64,000 bases of DNA, from contig MU839103.1 in NCBI GenBank assembly GCA_030685235.1, forward strand, positions 1 through 64,000, given 5' to 3'. Position numbers and translations under genes: made by a program. Below are positions 50,707 to 63,050 of this stretch, piece after piece. The first letter of the stretch is position 1; the number at the start of each line of letters is the position of its first letter. The stretch comes from Copromyces sp. CBS 386.78. Its lineage: Eukaryota > Ascomycota > Sordariomycetes > Sordariales > Sordariaceae. Below the pieces are notes generated by a model. That model searched no databases and was not told the origin of the DNA. It saw nothing but the letters and a program-made list of their open reading frames with translations.

Positions 50707-53489
50707 TAGGTATATAGTAACGAAAGTAGTAATAATATACCTAATAACGAATTTCCTACCTTTCTATATCGGATAATAATAACAGTTAAGCATTATATTA
50801 AATAGATCCGTAATTACTTTAAAAACGCAAAATTATCAATAAAGGATATTAATAATATAAATAAAGACTACGTAACAATATATATTAAAGAATTAGAAGA
50901 ATTTAAACGGATTAGTAACGTAATTGGGTAACGGTAGTATAATTTAGAGAATATTAGGGAATTTAAAAATAAAGGTCGGTTATATTATAATTTAATATTA
51001 AAAATATTAGAAATATTAAATTTATATATCTATATAATAATATTAAAGTATTAGAAATCCACCTCTTTCGCTATATATTATATTAATTCGAATTATCAAT
51101 CGTTAGGAGTTATCGTTCGTTAGGATTGCTAGTAATAATATTACCCGCTATAGAGGCTAAAATTTTAGCGGTACTAAATTTGAAAATAATATTAAATTAT
51201 AAATTTAAATTAATATATTAATTAATTAAAATATTAAAATAGAGAGGTAAAAGGTATACTTACTATAATTTAATTATAATACTAGTACTGCGTATTCTTA
51301 TTTAAAGAAATTTTTAATACCGCTTTTAAATATTATATAGAATTCTAACGAGAAGTTTAACTATATAAATTATACTATTAACTATTTTCTAAGCGCGAAT
51401 ATATTAGCTGGCGCTATTAAGTTATAAAGTTTTTTTCGTAGAGCGACGAGAACTTTATATACTATCGTCGATTTTAGTAACCTTCCAATATAGTAATCCT
51501 TATAAAAGGTTTTAAAGAATTTAGTAATAAGTTTTTATATTAATTAGTTAGGTAGGGTAGGCGGTAGCGGTAACGAGCGTAAACTGAGAAATTGCGGCGG
51601 GGGTAGACAAAGGATTAAAGATTTTCTAGCCCCCTCTTTATACCTCTCTAACTTTTCCTTATACCTCTTTTCCTTATCCTCTTCCTTATATTCTTCCCTT
51701 CTTTCCTCCTCCTTTTTATCGGCTACTAATAGTAATACAATCGATAGCGGTGCCCGCGGAATTTTTTTATTATTAGTAATAATAATTATAAATAAAGTAG
51801 GAGGGGGGTTGGCGTACTTAATTATAAAAGCCTTACAATCGGTTAATTACCTATAGAAGGTTATAGTCTAATATTTAAATAGCGTAACCAAATTAATAAT
51901 TATTGCTTTACTAAGCGTTAGGAAACGAAATATATTATAATTACTAACGAATATAATAATAATTATAGAGCCGCTAGCGGTATAAGGGGGGTAAGGAGGA
52001 TAAAGGAATTAAGGGGGCTAAAAATAAAGGGGGAAATATTAATATAATAGATAATAAAGCGGGGGGTATAGTATATAAAGGTATAAAAATAAATATAACC
52101 CTCTAAAATTATCCCTTTTTAATATAATTTATAGTAAATTATTTATAGTTTCTATATTAATACTATTATTACTACTATTAATATTATTAATAATATTAAT
52201 ATTAATAGGGAGATTATTACTACTACCGCACTTCCTTCTTCTATTACCGCTATTATTATTAATAATATTCGTAATATTCTTTATTATAATTATCTTATAT
52301 AATATCGGATTAGGCGGTATTTATATAGTAGCCGAGCTTATAGAAATAGTTTTAACTTATTTACCTATATTTTTAACTATGAGGTTATAATAATTCTTAT
52401 TATTATTAAAGATATAATATATCTAGTAATTAATATTTTTATTATAATTATAATAGTAGTAATTATTATTATACTTCTATATTTATATAAATTCTTAATA
52501 CGTAGTACCCTTAGTTTTAACCTTATTTATATATATTTTTCGCTCGCGGTCTAATTCGTTAAAATAATCGATTTTTTATAATATTATATTAATAATAATC
52601 TTCCTCCTAATATTAGTACTACTTTTTATCTTTAAGGTACGAAAGCTACGCAAAGACTATATATGAAGAATATTCGTTATAACGAAGGGGTTTAATATAT
52701 TGCGAAAGGGTATTAGTATAGAAAGTATATTTAAAATAAAGGGAGGAAGGAATATTATTAGTTCGCTAGCGGGTAGTTCGGTTAATTAAAATTTAAAGGA
52801 TATAGCGAAAGTATAGTATTAATTAGCGTAACGAAAATACGATTTTATAATTGCTTCGTAATCGATATTATTATATATATTAAAAAATTCGTTATTAAAA
52901 ATAGTTCTATTATAGACTATAATTTTAATATAATAATTATTTTATATAGTAATAGTATACGAAATATTATAAAGGGAAGTTTAATATTTTATTTCTACGG
53001 CTATAATTATTTTAATAATATTTTATATATAATTAGATTATAGCTTTTTAATTTCTTCGAGTAAGTTAATCCTAAACTACTATAAATAGAGTTCGCCGTT
53101 ATTTTATTCGATTTTAACCTCCTTATATAAATTATAATTTTTAATAGCGGGCGGTTTATTGCAATTAACGAATATATACGAACCTATAATAATAAATTGT
53201 ACTTAGATAGATAGAGGGTAAATAAGTTTAGGAGGCGGGGTTAGAATAGCCGGCTTATAGGTAGATAATATAAAAGTAAATCGAGGTCGAAGTTTAGAGG
53301 TAGTCGGCCTAATTGGGGAGGCTACCTTATTATTATTATCGTTATTAAAATAATAAAACGAAATTTCGAATACCTTTTTTTTAGGGGTAAGGCGGATAGG
53401 GAGTTCTTATTCGACTTCGTCGTCGTTAAAGAACTCGTCCTTATCGCTAGAAAATTCGATAGGGGTAACGGCCTACTAAATAGGAAGGG

Positions 53490-53700
53490 ATAAAAGTAGA
53501 TTTAATTCGGGCGTAGCGGGCTCCTTCCCTTTCCTCGATTTAAGGGTAGCTTTTTTAGGGGTAGCCTTCTTAAAAGCCGCCTTCTTCTTAGGAATAGCCT
53601 TTTTCTTATTCTTAAAGGCGGCGATAACTTTAATCGATTACTTAACTTCGATAAAAGTACGGCTCTTCTTTTTAAAGCGAGCGGATATACGTAGTAGAAT
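53490..53700 (-). pseudogene. Remnant of a Lys-rich open frame inside the island
   Basis: Read on the minus strand, the region gives a strongly basic segment (KKKSRTF, then NKKKAIPKKKAAFKKATPKKA), followed further on by an acidic stretch (SDKDEFFNDDEVE). One stop interrupts it. Lys codons AAA/AAG are largely immune to C-to-T damage, so the pattern may be what survives of a basic nuclear protein carried by the element. The identity is unknown. Confidence 0.4.
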
Positions 53701-54010
53701 TATTATTATTACGCTAGGATCTTCCTAATTAGTTTCGCTATAGCCTTCGTCGAATTAGACCGAAATTATACCGCTTCGGGTATAAAACCGCTTTAAATTA
53801 GCGGGAATCTTTTTGAAGATTATTTTAAGAAGTATTATTGCAATAGGTTTATTTATTTTAAATGAAAAAGTATAGAGTTTAAACTTTAATTCTATATAAA
53901 AATCGTCGTAAAAGGTTACGATTTACAGATTTACAGGTTGAGTAGCGGTGTGTGTATGTGTGCCACCCCTCATGCCAAGAAAACGCCCAGGCGTTTGAGT
54001 GTGGGAACGG

Positions 54011-55886
54011 AACAATTGGAGGGCCGGGAGCTGGTCATACGAGGTCAATAGGTACCCTCTTGACCGTGGTTGTGTTACCTATGGAAGCATTGATCATCAC
54101 CACAAACTGGGGAACTGCACCCCAGTTGCGCAATGCGAGCATGGACCAGTGTCTCCTAGCACTTCCTTTACATCACATTCCAACGGCTTCATCTTCCAAG
54201 CGACAGCTAGTGAATCTGTTCCTGCAGATCTTCTGGAGCCTTCAACACGTTTGGCTGTCAAACAGGAAAATGCAATCGACTGAGCTCTGGTAACACTCTG
54301 ACTCAACACATAACACTCTTGAAGCCTTGTCTGCCTCATCACGAGCTGAACTGGGCTGATCGAGCTGAATGCCTTCCAGAAGTCTGGCAATTACACCAAA
54401 AGATACTGACCTTCCCAATTCTGTTAGGATCCCACGCCGCAGGTAAGCGTATCTCGTGGTCGAGATCCCTTGGCTGCTTTCCAAGACTGCAAAACAAGAC
54501 CCCGTGCATACCATAGGGTCCGGTGGATTTTGCTCGCCTCTTGACCCAAGATATCGTGCTTGAGTAAGAAAAAGAAGGTATCAATGGCGTCGGTCAAGGA
54601 TGCCAATATGGATCGCTCTTAAGTGTTAGTGCAAGCGGCACAATGGTGAGCGCCAACACTAACACTAACCAACCTCGTCTCACTTTCAACCTTCCTGATT
54701 TCATCAACTTCTCCGCAACCACCAAGCTTCATGGCTTGAATCCCAACCCCGCGATTCCACCTGCCGGCACTCTGCCCGTAAATAGTTTCCATCCCATTGT
54801 GGCAGCCAAGCACGCGGCCAAGATGGGCCAAGATGGGCCAAGATAGGGGGCAAGAGAGATTCCCATCACGTTATTCGCCACGTGAAGCATTCGATGGATG
54901 AGATCGCCCCGACAACGCCAAGAGTTCCTTGCTATCAAAAGGGGGCTGTGTACTGTACGTACCTGGTCCGGAAGTGCTGGGCGCTCTCGGCCGTCACATT
55001 CCCTCAAAGTGCGGTTCCACCATGCGGCGCCGCCGACCACGGAAACCCCACTCTTGCGTGCCAAAGTTAACCCTGGTAAACAAACCCTGTGCTCCGTCCG
55101 GCCTTCCAGAACGCCCCAGTCGGTCACATCTCCCAAGCCGACCCGACGCCGAGCCTTGGTGCCAAGGCCCATAACTTCTGAGAACATCTATGCCAATGCT
55201 CGGCCGCGACCTGTTGGTCCTATCAGAACCGGTTGCGGAGAAGGCTTCCGTTTGTCGAGTGCCCGCTTAGGGAATTCCATACTTGATCGTCTGAGGTTGA
55301 GCTCATCACCGATCGCCACTCCCTTCCCACCACTGCAACAGGGTTGTGAAGGTCTTATCAAGCCCAGCCCGAAGCTCACTGGAAGAGCTGCTCTGCCGCG
55401 CCCCAAATCCTTTTGGCCGGGAGCATCAAAGGTCTTGGTGTGTGCTTGGCTGTCGTTATGCCCAGACATGTTGCTGCGAGCTTGACCGGTGGGTGGTTGT
55501 AGATGGAAGAAGTTGGAGAACCGACGGAGAAGCGGGCATGACGGCGATTGCCCGCGTTTATGTACTTAAGAAAGTCATGTGCCCAGCTTCCCAATCCAAG
55601 TTGGTAACACCCTGTTGATATACCCCAAATCTCAACTTCCATGCCGCTTGGATAAAGAAACGGAAGAACAACATCCCCATTTTAGGATCCCGAACAAGCA
55701 GACTGGTGCTCAAACTTCCAAGTTCCTGCGAAGACCCCTCCTCCTCCAACGCGAGGCAAACACATCTGTGAGCCGTCTGTCTCAGCTCAGACCGTAAACC
55801 ATTTTCCAGTTGCTCTACCATCTCTCTCGACGAACATTGGTGACGACCCAGAGTATCGTTCCGAATAACATCAACCCCATGCCATA
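54011..55886. other. Intergenic upstream of the ENA ATPase
   Basis: No supported gene. Several overlapping frames occur on both strands. A short tandem repeat (GATGGGCCAA) is at about 54823-54845. The last several hundred bases should contain the ATPase promoter and leader. Confidence 0.5.
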
Positions 55887-58800
55887 ATGGCAGAACCCCA
55901 ATTCCCCAAACATCCCTTCCTTCTCTCTGTACCAGAGGTCGAGAAGGCTCTCGACACACGAATCGACAATGGTCTCTCCACGAACCAGGTGCCAAAGCTG
56001 CAGGAGCAGTATGGCGAGAACGAATTGGACGTAGGCAACACCATTGCGTGGTATACCATCTTCATCCGACAGCTATGCAATGCTATGGTTTTGGTTCGTA
56101 CCCCAGTTTCCCAAGTCCCTAAAAAAAACGGGAGAGCCCAATGCTGACGTCTGGATATAAATTTGCTAGGTTCTGATCTTCGCCATGGCTTTGAGCTTTG
56201 GTGTCCAGGATTGGGTAGAGGCAGGCGTTCTCGCGGCTGTCATCATTCTCAATGTCGGAATCGGTTTCTGGCAAGAATATAGTGCCGAGAAGAAGATGGA
56301 CGCCCTTCGCGCCCTCTCGTCCCCCAGTGCTAGCGTGCTCCGTGACGGCAAGACTTCTGTTATTCCAAAGTAAGTTGCCAGCCGCCCGCCGCAAAAGAAA
56401 ACAACCGAATAATCTGCTGACCCATGACCGCGCACCGCAGCGCTCAAGTAGTTCCCGGTGATATCGTCCTTCTCAAGATGGGCGACACCGTCCCCGCCGA
56501 TCTCCGCGTTTTCGAAGCCATGAACCTGACCTGTGACGAATCCTCTCTGACGGGCGAGGCCGAACCTGTCGAGAAAATCACCACCAACGATATCGTGGTT
56601 CCGGGCACCGAGAAGCCAGCACAGTCCGAAGGCGACCTTGGTATCGGTGACCGTATCAACATTGCGTACGCCACCACCATTGTTCGCAAGGGCCGTGGTC
56701 GCGGTATCGTTATTGCAACTGGCATGAAGACCGAAGTTGGTAAGATCGCTGCTTCCACGAACAAGAAGCAACGCAAGGCCGGTAGGTCGATGAGCACCAA
56801 GCATGGCCACCTCCAGCCCGTGAAAGGAGCTGGGTTGCGTACGTGGGATTTCATCGGCAAGTTCCTCGGTTTGACCGAAGGCACGCCGCTCCAGATCAAG
56901 CTGTCCAAGCTTGCGTACATCTTGTTCTTCTGCGCGATCCTGTTGGCCATCATCGTCTTTGCCGTCAACAAGTTCAACATCCCCACCGAGGTTATTCTGT
57001 ATGCCATCTCCACTGGTATTGCCATCATTCCGGAGTCTCTGGTTGCTGTCCTGACCATGACCATGGTCGTGGCCACTGCTGTTATGAGAAAGGCCAACGT
57101 GGTCGTTCGCGATCTCTCTGCTCTCGAGGCCCTAGGAGGCGTCACCAACATTTGCTCCGACAAGACCGGCACACTAACACAGGGTGCCATGATCGTCAAG
57201 AAGGCGTGGCTCCCCCCGTCCAACGTTTACACCGTCCGCGACTCCACCAACCCCAGCAACCCAACCGAGGGCAAGGTAACTTTCTCTCCGGACGACGCCA
57301 GGACCAAGAAGGAGGAAGAGGAGCGCGATTACGACCAGGAGAGAACCACCCAGGCCATCAAGTTTGACGTGCCAGAAGGCGAGAACGAAAAGCCCAAGCA
57401 GCCCAAGACATCGGAGATCGATGCCGAGGTCACCCCCGAGCTCAGGCTATTCCTTCACGCGACCGCGCTCTGTAACCTTGCCACCGTCCGGTTCGACGAA
57501 GAATCTGACGGCTGGAAGACCACCGGAGAACCCACAGAAATCGCCATCCAGGTATTCGCCCACCGGTTCGACCACGGAAAGAAGTCCATCGAGGGTAAGG
57601 GCTGGAAGCAGGTGGCCGAGTTCCCCTTCGACAGCAGCATCAAGCGCATGTCGGTCGTCTACAACGCGCCCAAGGATAACGAGCTCGCGTATTCGTCCGA
57701 GAACAGCATCGTGTTCACCAAGGGCGCCGTGGAGCGTGTCCTGGATTTGTGCTCCCGCATCGGAACCGGCGACGCCCAGCAGCCCATGTCGGAAGAGCTT
57801 AGGGACCGCATTCTGGACCAGATGACTGACTTTGCCTCCCAGGGCCAGCGTGTCCTTGCCGTTGCGTACAAGCCGTGGAACGGACAATACTCTGCCCCGG
57901 AGGAAGGCAGCAAAGGTGATGATTCCGTTCGTGCTCAGGTTGAGCAAGACTTGACACTGCTTGGTCTGGTCGGCATCTACGACCCGCCCCGCCGTGAGAC
58001 GACTGGTTCCATCAGCACCTGCGCCACGGCTGGTATCAAGGTTCACATGCTTACAGGAGATCACCCGGAAACCGCCAAGGCCATCGCCAGGGAAATCGGC
58101 ATCATTCCTCGCAACTTGGGCGTGTTCCCGGCGGCCGTGGCTGAGAGTGCCGTCATGAAAGCCACCGATTTCGACAAGCTGTCAGACGAGGAGATTGACA
58201 AGCTTCCCGAACTTCCCCTGGTTATTGCCCGTTGCGCCCCCGAGACCAAGACAAAGATGATCGAGGCCCTGAGACGAAGGGGGGCCTTTATGGCCATGAC
58301 CGGTGACGGTGTCAACGATGCGCCATCGCTCAGCAGAGCGGACGTTGGTATTGCCATGGGATCTGGTTCCGATGTCGCCAAGTCGGCGGCCAAAATCGTG
58401 CTGACAGACGACAAGTTCAACAGTATCGTTGCTGCCATCCAGGAGGGTCGGCGCATGTTTGAGAACATCCAGAAGTTTATCCTCCATTTGCTGAGCAGCA
58501 ACGTCGGCGAAGTCATCTTGCTCATTGCCGGTCTTGGTTTCCGCGACCAGGACGGATTCTCCGTCTTCCCCATCTCGCCTCTTGCCATTCTGTGGATCAA
58601 CATGGTTACCTCCTCCTTCCCAGCCTTCGGTCTGAGCAAGGAGCCCGCTTCCCAGGAAGTAATGAGGAAGCCGCCGCACGACCGCAAGAAGGGCGTGTTC
58701 TCGACCCAGATCCTGTGGGACATGATCGTGTACGGCATTCTTATGGGGACCTGCACGCTCATGACCTTTGTGATTGTGGTTTATGGCAAGTACGGCGGCG

Positions 58801-59372
58801 ACCTGGGCAAGGACTGCAACCGCAAGTATAGCGACTCGTGCATCCCCGTGTTCCGGGCCCGCGCCGCCGTGTTTGCGCTGCTGACCTGGCTGATCCTGCT
58901 CAGCGCGTGGGAGTTCAAGAGTATTCGGAGGAGCATGTTCCGGCTCAACCCGGACAACCACAAGAAGTTTGCCGTGTTCCACGACCTCTGGTCCAACAAG
59001 TTCCTCTTCTGGGCCGTCCTCATCGGTCTCGTCAGCGTCTTCCCGACCGTCTACATCCCCGGCCTCAACAAGAACGTGTTCAAGCACACCAACATCAGCT
59101 GGGAGTGGGGCGTCATCATCGGCATGTCCATCGTGTATGTCGTGGGTATCGAGTGCTGGAAGGCTGTCAAGCGTCATACCGGTATCCTGGATGACCACAA
59201 GGTGCCCCAGAGCGCGTGGAGCCAGGGCGACGATGGCGAAAAGGTGAAGCGGACCATGAGCTTCTCACTCTCTAGGAGCTTTGGGAGGACCAAGAGCTTC
59301 TTGGCTAGGACCATGACCAGCTCGACGGCAGGAAACCCTGCTGCTGCTGCTGATGATCGACATGACGTCTAA
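55887..59372 (+). CDS. ENA-type Na+/K+-exporting P-type ATPase (P2D)
   Basis: Three exons (55887-56093, 56170-56369, 56441-59372) encode 1112 residues, close to the 1091 of yeast Ena1. The product is a plasma-membrane cation pump that extrudes Na+ or K+ using ATP. Visible motifs are the N-terminal cation-ATPase domain, the actuator TGEA (about 173-176), IPESL in transmembrane helix 4 (about 332-336; ESL rather than the EGL of Ca2+ pumps marks the ENA group), CSDKTGTLT with the phosphorylated Asp near 376, the MLTGDHPETA hinge, and TGDGVNDAP. Six C-terminal helices follow, ending in a Ser/Arg-rich tail with two similar RSFGRTKSF-like stretches. The first donor is GTTCGT, weaker than usual. Neurospora has several ENA paralogues; which one this is cannot be decided here. 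The gene lies upstream of dpm1 in the same direction. Confidence 0.93.
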
Positions 59373-60297
59373 AGGTCGCATGTCGATCGATGTGTTTGAC
59401 GTTGTTGCTGTCTTGATTTTGAGTTTTGTTTTTGCTGTTGTCGTTATGTTTGCGACAGATACCCGGCCTTCGGCTCGACTTGCGAGCACCTGGCTTAATG
59501 AGTGGATGCCTGATGTTGGATCTGATATTGCCCGTCGTGGTTAGATATCCTTATGGCCTTGTCTTTTTTGTGTTGTTGTTTATGGAGAGTTCGATGTTGA
59601 CGGAGATGACGGAAGATGAAAAGTGAGGGGAGGTTTAATGAGGGATAAAAACGATGTGTATGAGTTTTCTTCTTTTTCATGTGTTCAAGTTCGTTTGATA
59701 CCACGACGCTCATGGCCTTGTTGTTTTGAGCGTTGTTCCCTGTATATAGAGAAGAGATAGTGAAGTTAGAATAACCTGGTGAAGCGTAGTTGAAAATGAA
59801 CGAGTCGTAAAAATTACCTAGGGAGATCCCGTCGCTGTTTTGCGTGTTTGTGATATTGCCCAGTGGTGTGATGGGTACTTCATCTAAGCCCACGCTTGCG
59901 CCTAGACCCAAAAGAAGCTGAGGGGGGCCTCTTCCGTTGAGACGTTGACGCTTATCGATAAGGAAGCAAATCATCGTCACTTCGTTCAGGGGCAGATGTT
60001 AGTGCTAGACCCTGCACAGGCGTTAATTACTGGGCAGGTACCACATAGCTTATTAGCATGGACAGGCTTTCTCAGCGTGACAGCGACCGGGTCCCCTGGG
60101 AGCCAGCCCGCGCGTCCAGTACGATAGTCGGGTGTAAAGGACACCTCGAACCTCCTCCACTGACGCAAGCACGCTTCCCATCATCGAGACATCGAACATA
60201 CCTTCCTTCCTTATCTCGACATTTCAATTCCATCCACTCCTTCGTCGACAGCCGCTCGTTTCCCCAATTTCAAACCATATCGTAATAATCATTCACC
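59373..60297. promoter_or_regulatory. Region between ENA ATPase and dpm1
   Basis: It contains the 3' untranslated region of the ATPase gene and the promoter and leader of dpm1. The last 150 bases are pyrimidine- and C-rich with no ATG before 60298. No coding sequence is supported. Confidence 0.55.
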
Positions 60298-61109
<812 letters not shown>

Positions 61110-61405
61110 ACAGGACAAGGGACACGTCCACAAGAACAAGAGGAGAAGCAGCGATCTCCACAAGGAGAGGAAAATTCCAATACATATAAAAGCTAATGGC
61201 TGGGCTGGGCTGGGCCGATGTACAAGTCAAGGTTGGGACCTGGGTGTTGCATGGCGTTTTCGTTCTCGTTCTGCGCGTACATATCTTTCTGGGGGCTTCA
61301 CTAATTGACTGATGATAACGTAGAAGTTTGTTTTTGGTCATGAATCATTTTGGATGTCTCTCGCTTCTACGCTACAACAACTACAGCAACAGCAGCATCA
61401 GGCGC

Positions 61406-62338
61406 TTAGCAATTCCTGCCGCCCGTCACACTGATAGTCTGTCCAGAGATGTACGAACTCAAGGGTGAGGCAATGGCCAACACAGCACTGGCAGCCTCAG
61501 TTGGCGAACCGGGCCTCCTCAAGGGGATATCCGCAAAGGGGACGGGTCCGCCGGTCTTCTGAGCGTTCTGCTTCCCCGGAATACCCAAAGCAACCTTTTG
61601 GCCATCAACCTCGACAAACGCACCGGCCTCCTTGTTGGCAGTCAACCGGGTCTCAATGTGTCCGAAAGCAATGGTGTTCGCCCTGACACCGAAAGCCGGA
61701 CCCCATTCCTTGGCTATCGTCTTGCTGAGGCCCACCACACCGGCCTTGGCCATGGCGTAGTTAAGCTGGCCGGCATTGCCGTGCAGACCGGAGGTGGACG
61801 AGATGTTGATGATGTTGCGGGGCTCGCCGTCCTTGACACGGAAGAAGGGAGCGGCTTCGCGGATGAGCTTGAAGGGGACGGTGCCGTGGAGGGCGATGAT
61901 GGTCTCCCATTGCTTATCGGTCATCTTTTTTTTTGTCTCCGTTAGCATCAACAGCTCCTATTATCTCGTAGAAAATTCAGGTCTCACCTTGTGAATGACG
62001 GCATCCCATGTGAAACCAGCATTGTTCACGATAATGTGAATCTTGCCATTACCAAACTCTGCAGTCTTCTTCACCAGCTCCTTGATGTACTCGTCCTTGA
62101 GAAGATCACCAGGGACTGAGATGGCCTTGCCTCCGCTGGCGTTGATCTTGTCCACGGTAGCTTGGGCTTTGGCGGCGTCAATGTCGGAGACAACGACCTT
62201 GGCTCCTTCGTTGGCGAAGAGCCTGGCACACTCGGCTCCGATGCCCTGGGCGGCACCGGTGATGATGGCTACCTGGCCGGCGAGAAGGCCTTGGGGGTAG
62301 TTGAGGTGGCTGGCGATTTGCTTTATCCTGTCGGCCAT
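61406..62338 (-). CDS. Short-chain dehydrogenase/reductase (3-oxoacyl-ACP reductase-like)
   Basis: Two exons (62338-61988 and 61924-61406) with a 63-base intron encode 289 residues of the classical SDR family. The cofactor-binding TGAAQGIG is at 27-34, followed by Asp52 at the end of the second strand, which favours NAD(H) over NADP(H). NNAG is at 105-108, and the catalytic Ser160, Tyr173 and Lys177 lie in an ISSTSG...YAMAK context. The nearest described group is FabG-like 3-oxoacyl-ACP reductases and related peroxisomal or mitochondrial dehydrogenases, but the substrate cannot be inferred. No targeting signal is obvious; the C-terminus GGRNC is not a peroxisomal signal. An insertion around GQKVALGIPGKQNAQKTGG before the C-terminal region is longer than in FabG. 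The start context is CACCATGGC. It converges on dpm1. Confidence 0.9.
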
Positions 62339-63050
62339 GGTGATGGTTGGGTATGCTGCCTTTTCGGTGGAATTTGTGCTCGTGAAAGGAACTCTTGAAG
62401 ATCTTCAAGCTCTGGAAAGAGGAGTCTGTACAGGATCACCAGTATTATGTACTCAACATCTTCAACAAGGGATATAACCCCAGCCGAGGTACATCTCCAG
62501 TCGATCATCCCAATCGGCTCCTTGTTACCCCATACCCCGCATATTTGAACTGAGGTGTTGCAGATGTCATCCCATCGACGCTTTTAACCCCCTTCCCGTG
62601 CTTGTTGCTCTCTTGAACGAAAAGTGAAGGGATGGAATATAAGACTGCCATTGTATGGTTTAATATGGTGAAGTCACAAAATACATGGAAGACCGTTTGG
62701 TTTCACAAAGCAATTGTCAACATCTACCAACCTTTGAAGGATTTCAATGGATACCAAAACAAACATGACGAGATCACGGCAGTTGTTGCCGTGGAAATGT
62801 TTCTCCAGGCCATCAGGGTGTCAAGGCACGACCTGGCACGCAACAGCACCCCTGCCACAGCGTGGAGAAGCCGCCGTGGGCAGCCCCGCAACCCACTACG
62901 GGACCTGCCTTCCAGCGACTCCATCAGATGAATTGACAGTGTTACGATTCGCAATCCGGGGGTTCCATTGTTCACAAGTGGAACCGTGACCGAATTTAGC
63001 TCCCGACATCCAAAGTCAACAAAGACATCATCACAACACCGCCAACAGAG
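62339..63050. promoter_or_regulatory. Divergent intergenic region between SDR and CSN8-like genes
   Basis: These 712 bases separate head-to-head genes and must contain both promoters. No gene or distinct motif is recognised in it. Confidence 0.55.

Larger units (their letters stand above)
49592..54010. mobile_element. RIP-degraded transposon island bounded by 67-bp inverted repeats
   Basis: The outermost about 67 bases on each side (49592-49660 and 53943-54010) are near-perfect inverted repeats, starting CCGTTCCCACACTC and ending in a CA-rich stretch. Each arm contains the palindrome AAACGCCTGGGCGTTT. The interior of about 4.3 kb is extremely A+T-rich with TpA excess and stops in every frame, while the arms are intact. 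No clear target duplication is visible outside the arms. I infer a DNA transposon, or nested transposons, inactivated by RIP. It is similar in size to the pogo-family element at 7.5-12.1 kb, but the end sequences are unrelated. Confidence 0.75.
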
